The notes: generated by a model not told the origin, from the letters alone. DNA of 64,000 bases from an uncultured bacterium (GCA_937921485.1 CAKZSV010000013.1:1-64000); one strand, 5' to 3'; positions 45,482 to 55,552 are shown, counted from the stretch's first letter. A program made the numbers and translations.

Positions 45482-45910
45482 ATGCCGATAACACAGGTGA
45501 GCGTGGCCATCCCGAATATGCCGGGGAAGCTGAATGAAATTTGCGAAATTCTTGAAAAAGAAGAGATCAATATCAAAGCGATCATGGCCTCGTCGGTATT
45601 GACGCCGGTGCAGGTGCATCTCATTGTAAACAATCCTGATCGCGCCGAAAATGTCCTGAAATCAAACGGATTTGAAGTATCGACAAAGGAAGTAATTGCC
45701 GTGGCAACACCCGATCATCCCGGCGGATTGAACGCAGTGCTAAGGCCTCTCCGAGATTCACATATCAATGTGGAGACGCTGTATCCATTTATCAACCTTC
45801 GCGGAGATGAAGCGATTGTCATCATGGAGGTTGATAAAATCAAGGAGGCCAAGGAAGTGCTGAAGAAACACTGGGTAAAAACATACGGACCTGAGATCTA
45901 CAAATCCTGA
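45482..45910 (+). CDS. Tandem ACT-domain protein
   Basis: 142 residues with two ACT folds (about 1-70 and 72-138): VAIPNMPGKLNEICEILEK and ATPDHPGGLNAVLRPLRD. ACT domains bind amino acids and regulate enzymes. Following the VorDBAC-type complex after 20 bases, it may sense branched-chain amino acids and control the complex. Such proteins are often found next to phenylacetate-CoA ligase or 2-oxoacid oxidoreductase genes. Confidence 0.88.
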   Translation: MPITQVSVAIPNMPGKLNEICEILEKEEINIKAIMASSVLTPVQVHLIVNNPDRAENVLKSNGFEVSTKEVIAVATPDHPGGLNAVLRPLRDSHINVETLYPFINLRGDEAIVIMEVDKIKEAKEVLKKHWVKTYGPEIYKS

Positions 45911-45970
45911 TGATGAATTAATAACGGCTTTTGTTGCACAATTATTAAGGATGTCAAGTCTCGAAAATCG

Positions 45971-47196
45971 TCATGCTTTCGAAGCCGGATCAAGCTCAAA
46001 AGCCTCCACGGGATTTGAAAATCCTTTCAGCGTAACCCATCCAATCGGCGTGATATCAAATTCCCCGCCCAGTAAATCTCTGGTCTGCCTGCTTACCAGT
46101 ATTTTGCCTGGTCTGCATGCGCCTTCGAGGCGGGAAGCCAGATTTACACTGCTGCCGATTGCCGTATAGTCAACGCGGAACATGCTTCCAAAGCTTCCCA
46201 CTATTGCCTCGCCCGTGTGAATGCCGATCCGGCAGGAAAGTTCCCGGTACAGGAAACCTCTCTCGAGCCATTTTTTGTTGAGCGATTTGAGACGGCGCTG
46301 CATTTCACATGCCATCCTGACGCACTGCCTGGCCTGTTCGGCGACTTCAATGCCGACCGGAGCGCCGATGAGGGTGTTATCGTGGAGCAGCGGGACTATT
46401 AGTTCGGACTTCGATAAAACCGGATTTTCAATTCCGAAGCGCCGTTTTATTACTTCCGATTCCAGGACGGTCTCTCTTAGCGCAATCTGATGGAGCGGAT
46501 CCTCGAATTCTAATTCATTTCGGTCTACCACATCTGCGGAGGAAGATTTAAACTCGTCGAGGCATAGCTGTTCGGTTTTAGACATGAGGTCTTGTTCATT
46601 TAGCTGCCTCATAACCTCATTGCTGAATTTTTCCAGTGTGATGAAATAATTCGGCTCGCGCCTGGTGAGCAATTTTTCAAAAATTTGCGGGCAAACCTTT
46701 CCTGTTGAAGCGTAAACAAGAATTACCATCGCCGTGGCTGCCATTGCCGAATTCGGTGATTCCGCGCCGAAGCGATGAGCAAGTTCGATGCTGAGAAAAT
46801 ATATTGTTACAAGAAGAATGACGAGAAGAAAATAACCGATTGCTCGGCTCATAAATGTCCGCAGTTCCATAATCCTGTATTTGAGCAGAGAATACCCGAA
46901 TAGTATGATAAACGACGGAACTGCGATGGCACTGACCACGCCGCCGAAGAGGTCGATTCCAAAGTGGGGCAGATGACGCCGGTTATCGCAGTAATCAATG
47001 CGGTCGTCATCACAATGCGTGCCGCCAAAAATGCATGCGTTTCGATATTGGTTTCCACATAGTGACCTGCAGTGAGTATGGAGCAACTCACGCACAGGAG
47101 AAAGAACCACAATTTTACCTTTCTTTCTTGCCCTAATATCGCAACGGCAATTCCCATGCACAGGCTCATTAGCGATGAGATTAACAGAAGCATTAT
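45971..47196 (-). pseudogene. Decayed nucleotide cyclase with histidine-kinase-type N-terminal membrane region
   Basis: The start region (ATG 47196, GGAGG 7 bases upstream) encodes three membrane helices. The frame then breaks near 46966-46969, a GGGG run (CCCC on the coding strand); after a one-base shift it resumes with HFGIDLFGG and two more helices, then a GAF-like part. The C-terminal half (VDYTAIGSSVNLASRLEG) is a class III cyclase, but the front of that domain is missing. GAF-type LLHDNTLIG runs directly into APVG and the late helix at about 46361-46370, so both metal-binding aspartates are absent. The membrane part is also too short for the usual seven-helix region. Joining needs one extra base. 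Two separate lesions argue for a pseudogene rather than a single sequencing error, although the frame break alone could be one. Confidence 0.7.
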
Positions 47197-47498
47197 CGAA
47201 CCTCCATTTGCAATGAATTTGACGTGTGTGACTGCATGTAAACGTATCATCTTTGATGATTTGTAGTGAAAAGTCAATGACGTATACTCGAAATTTACGG
47301 TATGATATTAATTCGAAGACGTGCCGGCGGTATTATCCTGAGCGGTAAGAAGCGTCACTTTTAGAAAATCACCTCTCAAAAGGAAAGACGAGTATAATCG
47401 GCAGAATCAGAAAAAAATTCGTTTAAACCAAAAATTTTTGCAAAAACGGCCGGCAAAGGCCGGCCGTATCGATTTTTTATTGTTGAAGAATCAAATTC
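47197..47498. other. Intergenic region between decayed cyclase and EF-G genes
   Basis: About 300 bases with no gene that I can support. It holds the EF-G terminator (47441-47467) and the promoter region for the decayed cyclase. Nothing else stands out. Confidence 0.6.
47441..47467 (-). terminator. Rho-independent terminator of the EF-G gene
   Basis: On the minus strand, ACGGCCGGC, a 4-base loop and GCCGGCCGT form a 9-bp stem followed by five T residues. It lies about 30 bases after the EF-G stop. Confidence 0.88.
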
Positions 47499-49574
47499 CT
47501 ACACATTCGCCATTTTTTTCTCATTGAGTTTTTTCAGCACTTTCTCCTGCAAATCCTTGTTCAGAGGAACATAGCGGGAGAATTCCATCGAATAGTTTGC
47601 ACGTCCGCTGGTGATGTTGCGGAGCTGATTCGCATAGCCGAACATTTCAGAGAGCGGCACAAACGCGTTGATTTTCTGCGCGCCTTTGCGGAAGCGTCGC
47701 ATGGATTCAACCCGACCTCTGCGCCTGTTGATATCACCCACTACTTCCCCGATGTAATCATCCGGAGTATTGATTTCCACTTCCATGAGCGGTTCAAGGA
47801 GAATGGGGGATGCTTTTCGGAATGCTTCTTTGAAGCACATCGAAGCACAGGTGCGGAAGGCCATTTCCGATGAGTCGACCTCATGATAGCTTCCATCTAA
47901 AAGCACCACGCGCACGTCAACGACGGGGAAGTTCGCAAGAATACCTTCCTCCATCGTTTTGATGATACCCTTCTGAATTGCGGGAATATATTCGGTGGGA
48001 ATAGCGCCACCTTTGATGTGATCCACAAATTCAAATCCCTTGCCGCTGTTGGGCTCGATGCGAATTTCACAGTGCGCGTACTGGCCTTTACCGCCGGTTT
48101 GTTTGGCGTATTTGGTGTTTGCCATAGCTTCGGCAGTGATAGTCTCCCTGTATGCAACTGCCGGTTCGCCGACAATTGCTTCCACCGAAAACTCATGTTT
48201 GAGGCGGTCAACGATTATTTCGAGATGCAATTCTCCCATGCCCGATATGATGGTTTCATTTGTTTCTTCATCAACACGTACCTTAAATGAGGGATCTTCC
48301 ATCGCAAGCTTGCGCAGCGCAATGCCTAATTTTTCCTCTTCTTTTTTCGAAGGTGCCTGTACTTTCAAATCGACAACCGCCGGTGGGATGAAAATCGATT
48401 CAAGGAGAAGGGGATTTTTATCGTCGCAGAGCGTATCGCCGGTCGTAGTATATTTCATCCCGATGAGCGCAACGATATCACCTGCCACCGCTTCGGAAAT
48501 CTCCTCTCGTTCTTTTGCGTGAATGCGAAGAATTCGGCCAATGCGCTCATTTTCATCCTTGGTCGCGTTGTATACCTGCATACCGCTGGTGAGCTTTCCG
48601 GAATAAATCCGTATGAAGGTCTGCTGGCCCACGTAGGGATCATGTATCAGTTTAAACGCGAGCGCACAAAAGGGATCGTTCGGGGAAGGGTGCCGTGAAT
48701 GCGTTTTTTCTGGATTTTTAAGGTCGTTTCCCACCACGGCACCTTTGTCAACCGGTGACGGCAAATATTCGACAATTGAATCAAGAAGCACATGAATGCC
48801 CTTGTTCTTATACGCTGAACCGCAAAAGACCGGCGTGATGAGCATCTTGATGGTAGCCTCGCGGGCGACTTTTTTAATGAGGTCGCCGGGCACTTCTTTT
48901 TCTGCAAGATATAATTCGGCTATTTCTTCGCTGAAATCGGCGAGCTTTTCCACAACCGCAAGGCGGGCTTTTTCGCATGCGTTGCGCAGCTCTTCAGGAA
49001 CGTCAACCACCGTTCGTTCAAATTCCTTAAAAATGATGGCTTTGCGATCTATCACGTCGATGCTGCCCGCATAGGAATCTTCCGATCCTATGGGGATATG
49101 AAAGGGAACCGGGTTTGCATCCAGGTCACGGTCAAGCTGGCTCACGCATTCGTAAAAATCGGCGCCGATGCGGTCCATTTTGTTGATAAACGCAAGACGC
49201 GGCACTTTATAGCGGTCGGCCTGATTCCAGACGGTTTCACTTTGAGGCTCGACGCCTGCAACCGCGCAGAACAGCGCAATCATGCCGTCGATGACGCGAA
49301 GGGAGCGTTCGACTTCTATTGTGAAATCAACGTGTCCCGGTGTGTCGATAATGTTAATGGTATGGTCATTCCATTTACAGGAAATCGCGGCGGAGGCGAT
49401 GGTGATGCCGCGCTCCTGCTCCTGTTTCATGAAGTCCATGGTAGCCTGACCGTCATGGACTTCTCCAAGTTTTCGCGTGGTACCGGTAAAAAATAAAATT
49501 CTTTCGGTGACCGTCGTTTTTCCTGCGTCAATGTGTGCTGCAATGCCGATATTTCGGACTTTTCGTAAAGGCAT
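47499..49574 (-). CDS. fusA: Translation elongation factor G
   Basis: A 691-residue EF-G with the full domain set: P-loop [14 protein letters not shown] (G3), NKMDR (G4), domain II, domain III, domain IV (near 480-600) and C-terminal domain V ([16 protein letters not shown]). It is full length. GGAG precedes the ATG. It sits alone with its own terminator, not in the usual rpsL-rpsG-fusA-tuf operon; a spirochaete-type second EF-G paralogue is possible. Confidence 0.95.
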   Translation of the reverse strand: MPLRKVRNIGIAAHIDAGKTTVTERILFFTGTTRKLGEVHDGQATMDFMKQEQERGITIASAAISCKWNDHTINIIDTPGHVDFTIEVERSLRVIDGMIALFCAVAGVEPQSETVWNQADRYKVPRLAFINKMDRIGADFYECVSQLDRDLDANPVPFHIPIGSEDSYAGSIDVIDRKAIIFKEFERTVVDVPEELRNACEKARLAVVEKLADFSEEIAELYLAEKEVPGDLIKKVAREATIKMLITPVFCGSAYKNKGIHVLLDSIVEYLPSPVDKGAVVGNDLKNPEKTHSRHPSPNDPFCALAFKLIHDPYVGQQTFIRIYSGKLTSGMQVYNATKDENERIGRILRIHAKEREEISEAVAGDIVALIGMKYTTTGDTLCDDKNPLLLESIFIPPAVVDLKVQAPSKKEEEKLGIALRKLAMEDPSFKVRVDEETNETIISGMGELHLEIIVDRLKHEFSVEAIVGEPAVAYRETITAEAMANTKYAKQTGGKGQYAHCEIRIEPNSGKGFEFVDHIKGGAIPTEYIPAIQKGIIKTMEEGILANFPVVDVRVVLLDGSYHEVDSSEMAFRTCASMCFKEAFRKASPILLEPLMEVEINTPDDYIGEVVGDINRRRGRVESMRRFRKGAQKINAFVPLSEMFGYANQLRNITSGRANYSMEFSRYVPLNKDLQEKVLKKLNEKKMANV

Positions 49575-49693
49575 TATCTTCTCCTCTGAAAGTGCTAATG
49601 ATGATTACCACGGGCCGTGATCACGGTATGTTCAGAAAAACATCGTGGCGGGCGCATGTGACACTTGCTGACCGCGGGGCCGAATGACTGGGC

Positions 49694-49721
49694 ATACAAT
49701 TTTACCCTTAAATATTGTCAA
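49694..49721 (-). promoter_or_regulatory. Candidate promoter for the EF-G gene
   Basis: On the minus strand, a perfect TTGACA (49716-49721) is followed after 16 bases by TTGTAT (49694-49699), a weak -10. It would leave a leader of about 110 bases. Confidence 0.4.
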
Positions 49722-49731
49722 TAAATTTTTT

Positions 49732-50241
49732 CTATTTGTTTGCCTTCCCCGATTTACCTGTTAATTCGAGCACTTCAAGTCGGGTCTGGGCCAGTGCGGC
49801 ATGGCGCGAGTCGGGATGATCATCAATGAGAGTTTTAAGGATCTCCTTTGCTTTTTTCTCATTGCCCATCTTTTCGTAGCAGACGGAGGCGTTAAAATAC
49901 GCCTGCAGGCCTTCGTCGGAATTGCTGAATTCTTCATAGAGTGCCAGATACGATTTTGCCGCGCGGGAATAGTCGTATCGTTTAAAGTAGATATCGGCAA
50001 TTGTCAGATATGCTTCTTTACGGTGAAGGCCATTTGAATATATTTCAAGGTATTCTTTCATTTCGCTCAGGCACTTGTCGTAGAGGCGGTTTTCGTAGAA
50101 ATAGCGCGCAGTTTCGTATTTTAAATCATCCGCCATCCGATCAAGGTCTTCTTCATCTCCGTAAGCGCTGAAGGAAGATACTGCCAGGACGGCAATTATC
50201 AGCGCGAAGGCAAGTTTATGTAGAGATTGCATTATTTTCAT
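49732..50241 (-). CDS. Exported TPR-repeat protein (YbgF/BamD-like)
   Basis: About 169 residues from ATG 50241 (an earlier ATG at 50256 is possible; neither has a clear ribosome site). A signal peptide (residues 3-28) is followed by three TPR units (YDKCLSEMKEYLEIYSNG, YFKRYDYSRAAKSYLALYEE, YEKMGNEKKAKEILKTLIDD). Such proteins act as periplasmic adaptors in outer-membrane assembly or division. The gene stands alone on the minus strand; the partner is unknown. Confidence 0.75.
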   Translation of the reverse strand: MKIMQSLHKLAFALIIAVLAVSSFSAYGDEEDLDRMADDLKYETARYFYENRLYDKCLSEMKEYLEIYSNGLHRKEAYLTIADIYFKRYDYSRAAKSYLALYEEFSNSDEGLQAYFNASVCYEKMGNEKKAKEILKTLIDDHPDSRHAALAQTRLEVLELTGKSGKANK

Positions 50242-50393
50242 AACATTATGTCGCATACTATCGTATCACTGTTGGTATCGTCAAGAATAAATATTTCATT
50301 GACGAATTTTTTTTATGTTTTTGTATTATTGCAAACGATACATTTTATGCTGCGGTGTCAATGCTTCCCCGATTCGGGGGATAGACGATAGAA

Positions 50394-51767
50394 ATGCACA
50401 AGACCGGATATACAGATATGGACCATGCAATTTTGAAAAGCTTTTTTATCAATGGCCCCACCGGTTTAATTATTTGCGAAGCCGATGGAAGGATTATTGA
50501 AATAAATGAGGCCGCGGCCGCGATTTTGCGTGCCCAGTTTCCACCCGGAATTGAGGATAATATCCTAAAAAATTTTGATGATGATTGCCGCAATCAGATT
50601 CGCAGCCTTCTGAATATCCCTCCTGATGCTTCGGCTCAAAGCCGCCATGTCATACTCTGCGGCAGATCATCAGCGGAAACGTATATACGGATAGACGCAC
50701 AGCCGTTCCGGGATTCGTCTATAGATAAAAAACTGGTTTTTCTTTCTCTGATTGATGTCTCCCGGGAGAGCAAAGAACTTTCAGAGACGAGGATGTCGGA
50801 GGAGAAATACCGCGCGCTGGTGAATTTCAGCGGCGATGCGATCGTAGTCTTTGATTTCGATTCTCGGGTGGTGGAAGCGAATGTGAGGGCAATGTCGCTT
50901 TTCGGATATACGAAAAGGGAATTTGTGGGTAAGCGTATTGATGAATTGTATCAGGGGGATCTTCTCCAGCGGCATCGCGCGGTGTACGATGAAATACGCT
51001 GCAATGGTTCCTTTATGGTTGATACGAGTTATATTGCCACACGGGATCAAAAAATGATTCCGGTAAACATTTCCGGAAGCGTGGTGGAGTACGGCAATAA
51101 GCATCTGGTGCAGATGATCTTTCGCGATATTACCGAACAGTTGAAGCTCCAGAAGGAGCTCATTTCAATCAGCGATAGAGAGCGCCTGATCGTCAGCCAG
51201 GAACTGCACGACGGCATTGGACAGGTTCTCACCGGCATGTCGTACCTCATTGAAAAACTCATTCGCAGAATGAGAGGGAAAAATACTTCTGAAATGAAGA
51301 CGTTGCATGATATACATGAATTAGCACGAGATGCACTCGACAAAACACGAAATATCACACATGGGCTGGTTCCCGTTTTTGCCAACGAGGAGGCAATGAT
51401 CTCTTCAATCATGCGCCTTGCGGATGATGCGCGAAGGATGTTCGGCGTCAATGTACTGCTTGATCTCGACGGGATGCCCCGGGGGCTTTCAAGGGATGAA
51501 ATGACGCAGCTGTATTATATAATAAAGGAATCATTGCATAATTCAGTCAAGCACGGCAGCCCGAAAACGATAAAGGTCAAATGGGTTGCTGACAATGGCA
51601 GTTACGAACTTTCCGTGCGCGATGATGGACTCAAGGGAGTGCTTGTCCCAGGGCGCACAGGAGGCATGGGGATGAATATCATGAAATATCGCGCGGGACT
51701 CATTGGAGCGCATCTTTTCAGCGGTTTTGAAGGTAATGGTTTTATGGTGAAAATCACAAAAATGTAA
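50394..51767 (+). CDS. PAS-domain sensor histidine kinase (NarL/DesK type)
   Basis: A 457-residue soluble kinase with two PAS domains (about 10-90 and 135-250: YRALVNFSGDAIVVFD, RDITEQ), a HisKA_3 dimerisation helix with the phospho-accepting histidine in ELHDGIGQ near residue 279, and a HATPase_c domain (IKESLHNSVKHG as N-box, GTGGMGMNIM-like G-box). No membrane helix, so it senses a cytoplasmic signal. The response regulator follows after 119 bases, the usual pairing. Confidence 0.88.
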   Translation: MHKTGYTDMDHAILKSFFINGPTGLIICEADGRIIEINEAAAAILRAQFPPGIEDNILKNFDDDCRNQIRSLLNIPPDASAQSRHVILCGRSSAETYIRIDAQPFRDSSIDKKLVFLSLIDVSRESKELSETRMSEEKYRALVNFSGDAIVVFDFDSRVVEANVRAMSLFGYTKREFVGKRIDELYQGDLLQRHRAVYDEIRCNGSFMVDTSYIATRDQKMIPVNISGSVVEYGNKHLVQMIFRDITEQLKLQKELISISDRERLIVSQELHDGIGQVLTGMSYLIEKLIRRMRGKNTSEMKTLHDIHELARDALDKTRNITHGLVPVFANEEAMISSIMRLADDARRMFGVNVLLDLDGMPRGLSRDEMTQLYYIIKESLHNSVKHGSPKTIKVKWVADNGSYELSVRDDGLKGVLVPGRTGGMGMNIMKYRAGLIGAHLFSGFEGNGFMVKITKM

Positions 51768-51886
51768 TATTTTTTTCCAAAATGACGATTTGCGTGATTG
51801 ATTTTAAAATTTATTTGATTATATTTTATTTAATTGTACTTTCTTTTGGAATTGTAAATGTCATAATATAGTCATAACAAATCGCT

Positions 51887-52570
51887 ATGAATAAAGATAC
51901 TACATATACGCCTATTCGTATAGTCATCATAGACGACCATCCAGTAGTGCGAAGGGGTATTGCCAGTTTTATCGAAGATGAAGAGGGAATAACAATCATC
52001 GGGGAAGCCGCTGATGCAGAGGAAGGAAAGCAGCTTCTGCAAGACGTATTTCCTGATGTCGCGGTTATCGATATTTGCCTGGGCGACCCGATAAACGGAA
52101 TTGAGCTTCTCAGATCGCTGAATTTACGACTTTCCGGGCTGAAAGTGCTGGTGCTTTCGATGTATGATGATGCGGTCTATGCGGAGAGAGTGCGCACTCT
52201 GGGTGCGAGGGGATATTTGCAGAAAAACCGCGGTCCGCACATGATTGTGGAAGGAATTAAGAAAATTTTCGGCGGCAGGTCGTTTTTCCCGGAAGATTAC
52301 AAACACTTAATCGAGAATTCACACTCTTCAGAACCGACCGAACAGGAGAAACAAATCATACAATCGCTCACGACCCGCGAATTGCTTATTTTCCAGCTTT
52401 TTGGCGAAGGATATGAAAGCACCGATATCGCAAAAAGGCTGGAGCTCAGCAAACATACTGTCGATAGCCATCGAAAGAATATTAAAAGCAAACTTGGCAT
52501 AACCCGCAACAATGAGCTCGTACGCCTTGCCGTCCAGTGGAACATCTCAACCATGAAAAAGCCGGTGTGA
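51887..52570 (+). CDS. NarL/FixJ-family response regulator
   Basis: A 227-residue regulator: receiver domain (residues 10-125; DD at 16-17, phospho-accepting D62, K in YLQKN) and a LuxR-type HTH (about 155-215; LTTRELLIFQLFGEGYESTDIA, LSKHTVDSHRKN). It should be phosphorylated by the preceding PAS kinase and bind DNA as a dimer. The targets are not visible here; the next gene is 200 bases downstream. Confidence 0.9.
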   Translation: MNKDTTYTPIRIVIIDDHPVVRRGIASFIEDEEGITIIGEAADAEEGKQLLQDVFPDVAVIDICLGDPINGIELLRSLNLRLSGLKVLVLSMYDDAVYAERVRTLGARGYLQKNRGPHMIVEGIKKIFGGRSFFPEDYKHLIENSHSSEPTEQEKQIIQSLTTRELLIFQLFGEGYESTDIAKRLELSKHTVDSHRKNIKSKLGITRNNELVRLAVQWNISTMKKPV

Positions 52571-52773
52571 ACGCATTTTTTTAAAAAGCCCTTACTCGAA
52601 AATTCCTCACGCCTTTTGTTCTTGACAGGGATAATAATGCTATCGCAATACGTATATCATGAATAATAAAAAAAGACAATTAATTGATAATGAAATATCA
52701 AATACGCGGCTTTTTCAGTGCAAGATAACCGAAGAAGACATGGTGGTAGGATAACAAAAAACAGGAGGAATCT

Positions 52774-54099
52774 ATGAACATTCAGCTTCCCTGGGGAAAT
52801 GACGTGCTTACCCTTTCTCTTCCCGATTCGTGGGATGTCATAATTCCTGAAAAAAAGGAAATGAAATCATCCGCAGCAAAGCCAGGCAAGCAGGAAGAAA
52901 TTGGAATAGTTGCGCAGGCCTTGAAAAAGCCGGTTGGCATGCCGCCAATAGAAAAAATGAAACTGAAAGGCAAGCGTATCTGCATCGTTATAGACGACAA
53001 TACCCGCCCCACGCCGGTTGACAGATTTCTTCATCTTGTCCTGCAATCGCTCAGGAAAGCCGGTGCTTCTGAAAAAAACATTATTTTGATTCCCGCGCTT
53101 GGCATTCATACGAAAATGACAAAAGAAGAAATGGAAGCTAAAGCGGGAGTCTCAAATTTAAAAAAAATCCGGTGGGTCAATCACGATCCTCATGATGTGG
53201 TGAATCTGCAATACGTGGGCGAAACGAGCCGCGGGGTTCGCGTTGAATTAAACCGCCATGCGGTAGAGGCGGATTTTATTGTGACGCTCGGGCTGGTGGA
53301 ACCGCATCTGTGGGCGGGATTTGGCGGAGGAATGAAAAACATTCTTCCCGGTATTGCTTCAGCGAACACCATCGGCAGGCATCATGAAATAATTGCCGAG
53401 CCGCCGTATCTTTTCAACAGGGTGGCGATGGCGCCGGAGATGAATTCGTTCCGCCTCGATCTGGAAGAGGTGAAGGGGATGCTTGGTGCCCCAGTTTTCT
53501 GCCTCAATGTCGTCCTCAATTCTGAAAAGCGCATCATCGGGGCGTTTGCGGGCGATGCCGTGGCGGCGCATCGCGAAGCTGTTGCGTTTACGCGGAATGT
53601 ATGCGGTCTTCAGTTGAAGGAAAAAGTGGATGGCATTATTGTTAATTCCTATCCGATGGATATTAATTTTAAACAGAGCATGAAAGGAGTGGGCAACTCT
53701 ATTCCCGCGTTGAAGGACGGGGGAGTTGTGATGGGTTTTCTGCGCGCCGAGCGCGGACTTGATGATATCATTCCTCCGAAGGATTATAAGCCTCTAAAAC
53801 TGGTAAAAACAATATTACGGCTGCTTGGACCATCAAGGGTTTTCTGGCTGCTCGAAAAAACAAAGAAAGGGCTCAATGAAGAAGAAAAGTTTTTAACGTA
53901 TTATTCAATGCAACTCATCCGGGCCTATGAACTGTATTTTTATGTGCCAACCGTGAGCGATGATGAAGTCAGACGCCTTGGTTTCTTTGAAAATTTCAAT
54001 GATCCGCAGGCGGTGATTGAAAGAGGGGTTAAAAGACTCGGGCAGAATGCGAAAGTGGCCGTGTTCCCGCACGCGGGAGCGACATTCCCGACGCTGTAG
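52774..54099 (+). CDS. LarA-family (lactate racemase-like) protein
   Basis: 441 residues of the LarA/DUF2088 family. It shows DDNTRPTP near residue 75, H112 in GIHTKMT, H178 in VEPHLWAG and K188 in GGGMKNI. The H-H-K spacing (66 and 10) equals that of L. plantarum H108/H174/K184, which bind the nickel pincer cofactor, so cofactor binding is likely conserved. The substrate is not lactate by necessity; the family racemises or epimerises many 2-hydroxyacids. AGGAGGA precedes the ATG. LarB, LarC and LarE genes are not in the window. Confidence 0.85.
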   Translation: MNIQLPWGNDVLTLSLPDSWDVIIPEKKEMKSSAAKPGKQEEIGIVAQALKKPVGMPPIEKMKLKGKRICIVIDDNTRPTPVDRFLHLVLQSLRKAGASEKNIILIPALGIHTKMTKEEMEAKAGVSNLKKIRWVNHDPHDVVNLQYVGETSRGVRVELNRHAVEADFIVTLGLVEPHLWAGFGGGMKNILPGIASANTIGRHHEIIAEPPYLFNRVAMAPEMNSFRLDLEEVKGMLGAPVFCLNVVLNSEKRIIGAFAGDAVAAHREAVAFTRNVCGLQLKEKVDGIIVNSYPMDINFKQSMKGVGNSIPALKDGGVVMGFLRAERGLDDIIPPKDYKPLKLVKTILRLLGPSRVFWLLEKTKKGLNEEEKFLTYYSMQLIRAYELYFYVPTVSDDEVRRLGFFENFNDPQAVIERGVKRLGQNAKVAVFPHAGATFPTL

Positions 54100-54110
54100 C
54101 CGTTTCTATC

Positions 54111-54623
54111 TCATTTTTTTAAGCCGCGGCAGTTTTTCTTCCCGTTTACGTAATCCGCGAATGCGATCTTATCAAGATAACATTCGTCCTTGATGTAATC
54201 GAGTATTGCAAGAAATGTCGCTGCGCGGATATAACCTCCCAGCCGCGTAATAATCTGACCGTTTTTATCCAAAAAAAACACGGTGGGCAAGCCCTCCACG
54301 CCCAGTGCCTGAGCGAAACTGGCGGGGGAGTAGCGTGTGCCCTTATAGGTGATGCTTTCGTTTTTTTGCGTGTCAATTTTTATGGCAACATAGTCAGTAT
54401 TCATTTTTCTGATGATTGCAGTATCCTTAAAGGTTGTCTTTGCCATCACCTGACACCAGTGGCACCAGTCCGCATAAAAAACCACCACTGCGGGTTTTTT
54501 GTGTGTGCGCGCTATTTCCATGCCTTTGTCGAAGCTGTACCAGCGGATATCTTCCCCGCGTGCGTTAGCGGCGAAAGGCAGTACAAATAAAAATGATATA
54601 AAAAATAGCATGATTTGTTTCAA
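54111..54623 (-). CDS. Periplasmic thioredoxin-like protein (CxxC)
   Basis: 170 residues from TTG 54623, chosen because GAGGTG lies 6 bases before it; an ATG four codons later is the alternative. A signal peptide (about 1-22) is followed by a thioredoxin fold with ADWCHWCQ (C54, C57), cis-proline LPTVFFLD and a typical length. It is a periplasmic disulfide reductase or related to the SoxW/DUF255 type. It converges with the LarA gene 11 bases away. Confidence 0.85.
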   Translation of the reverse strand: MKQIMLFFISFLFVLPFAANARGEDIRWYSFDKGMEIARTHKKPAVVVFYADWCHWCQVMAKTTFKDTAIIRKMNTDYVAIKIDTQKNESITYKGTRYSPASFAQALGVEGLPTVFFLDKNGQIITRLGGYIRAATFLAILDYIKDECYLDKIAFADYVNGKKNCRGLKK

Positions 54624-54666
54624 AAAATTCACCTCAATATATTCAATAACAACCTGAATGAAGAAT

Positions 54667-55125
54667 TTAGCGCAGGGTTTGAATTTTTCCAGAAAGTTGT
54701 GCAATTCGCCGTATTTCGTCAATATCTTTCCGCGTTTTCATTGTTTCTTGTTCGAGATCGTGCAGTACGGCAGCATTTTCTTCGAGCGTTTTGCGCTGAA
54801 GCTCGATAATGTGTTTTTCGTTGTTAACATATTCCCGGGCGCGATGATTCTCAAGAGAAGAAAACGTTTTGTTGAAATCAATTTCCTGAATACCGCAGCA
54901 CTCGGCAATTGTTTTTTTTATCCGGGCAATATCGGCATCGATGCAATCAATCCGCTGAATCGAAGAAGTTTCGCGTTCGAGATACTCAACCGTTAATTCA
55001 GGGCTTCCGATTTTAATGAGATTTCTTTTTTCGTGATTGTAGCGGAACAGTTGCTCTAAGAGCCCGATTTTTTCTTTTTGAAGCTGCGTGAGTGCTTCGA
55101 AGAGTGTGGCGACATCATCCCTCAA
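54667..55125 (-). CDS. FlgN-like flagellar chaperone (candidate)
   Basis: 152 residues from TTG 55125, overlapping the fliS stop by 11 bases; the open frame starts further upstream inside fliS, which makes a TTG start with AAGG upstream the best choice. The protein is almost all helix (LRDDVATLFEALTQLQKEKIGLLEQL; EENAAVLHDLEQETMKTRKD), as FlgN is. The neighbour fliS encodes the flagellin chaperone, and flgN and fliS often lie close together. The sequence match itself is weak. Confidence 0.5.
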   Translation of the reverse strand: MRDDVATLFEALTQLQKEKIGLLEQLFRYNHEKRNLIKIGSPELTVEYLERETSSIQRIDCIDADIARIKKTIAECCGIQEIDFNKTFSSLENHRAREYVNNEKHIIELQRKTLEENAAVLHDLEQETMKTRKDIDEIRRIAQLSGKIQTLR

Positions 55126-55552
55126 TGCTGAAACTGCCTTTCTGATCTCTGGATGTTTTATCGGTCTTTGCTTCGGTGGCGGAGATTTTACTCCAGGCTT
55201 CGCGGAGCTCTTTGAGGAAGCGAACGACTTCATCGATTATTTCGCCGTTTTTCTGTATATTCGCTTCGAGCAGTCGTTTTTTAAAATACATGTACAGGCT
55301 GAAGAGGTTCTGAGCGATTTCGTTCTTTTCGTCCATGTTCAGCGAAAGCATGAGTTCAGTGATGATGTCCTGGGCTTTAAGAATATTCTCATTGGCTTTA
55401 TCGTATGTTTTGGGAGAGGCCATGCATTCCCGCGCGATATTAAGGAACTTAACTGCACCATCGTAGAGCATGACGATGAGCGTACCCTGGTTCGCAGTGT
55501 TTATTTCAGTCTGTTTGTACTTGTCGTAGGGGTTTTTCCCGGGTATCGCCAT
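55115..55552 (-). CDS. fliS: Flagellar secretion chaperone FliS
   Basis: A 145-residue FliS: NPYDKYKQTEINTANQGTLIVMLYDGAVKFL at its start is diagnostic (Y-x-x-Q-x-N/T with the LYDGA core), and the rest is a four-helix bundle (ILKAQDIITELMLSLN; NLFSLYMYFKKRLLEANI). It binds flagellin in the cytoplasm before export. GGAGG precedes the ATG. Its presence implies motility. Confidence 0.93.
   Translation of the reverse strand: MAIPGKNPYDKYKQTEINTANQGTLIVMLYDGAVKFLNIARECMASPKTYDKANENILKAQDIITELMLSLNMDEKNEIAQNLFSLYMYFKKRLLEANIQKNGEIIDEVVRFLKELREAWSKISATEAKTDKTSRDQKGSFSIEG

Noticed and set aside
52659..52754. 31-residue plus-strand frame upstream of the LarA gene
   Set aside because: No ribosome site and no recognisable composition.
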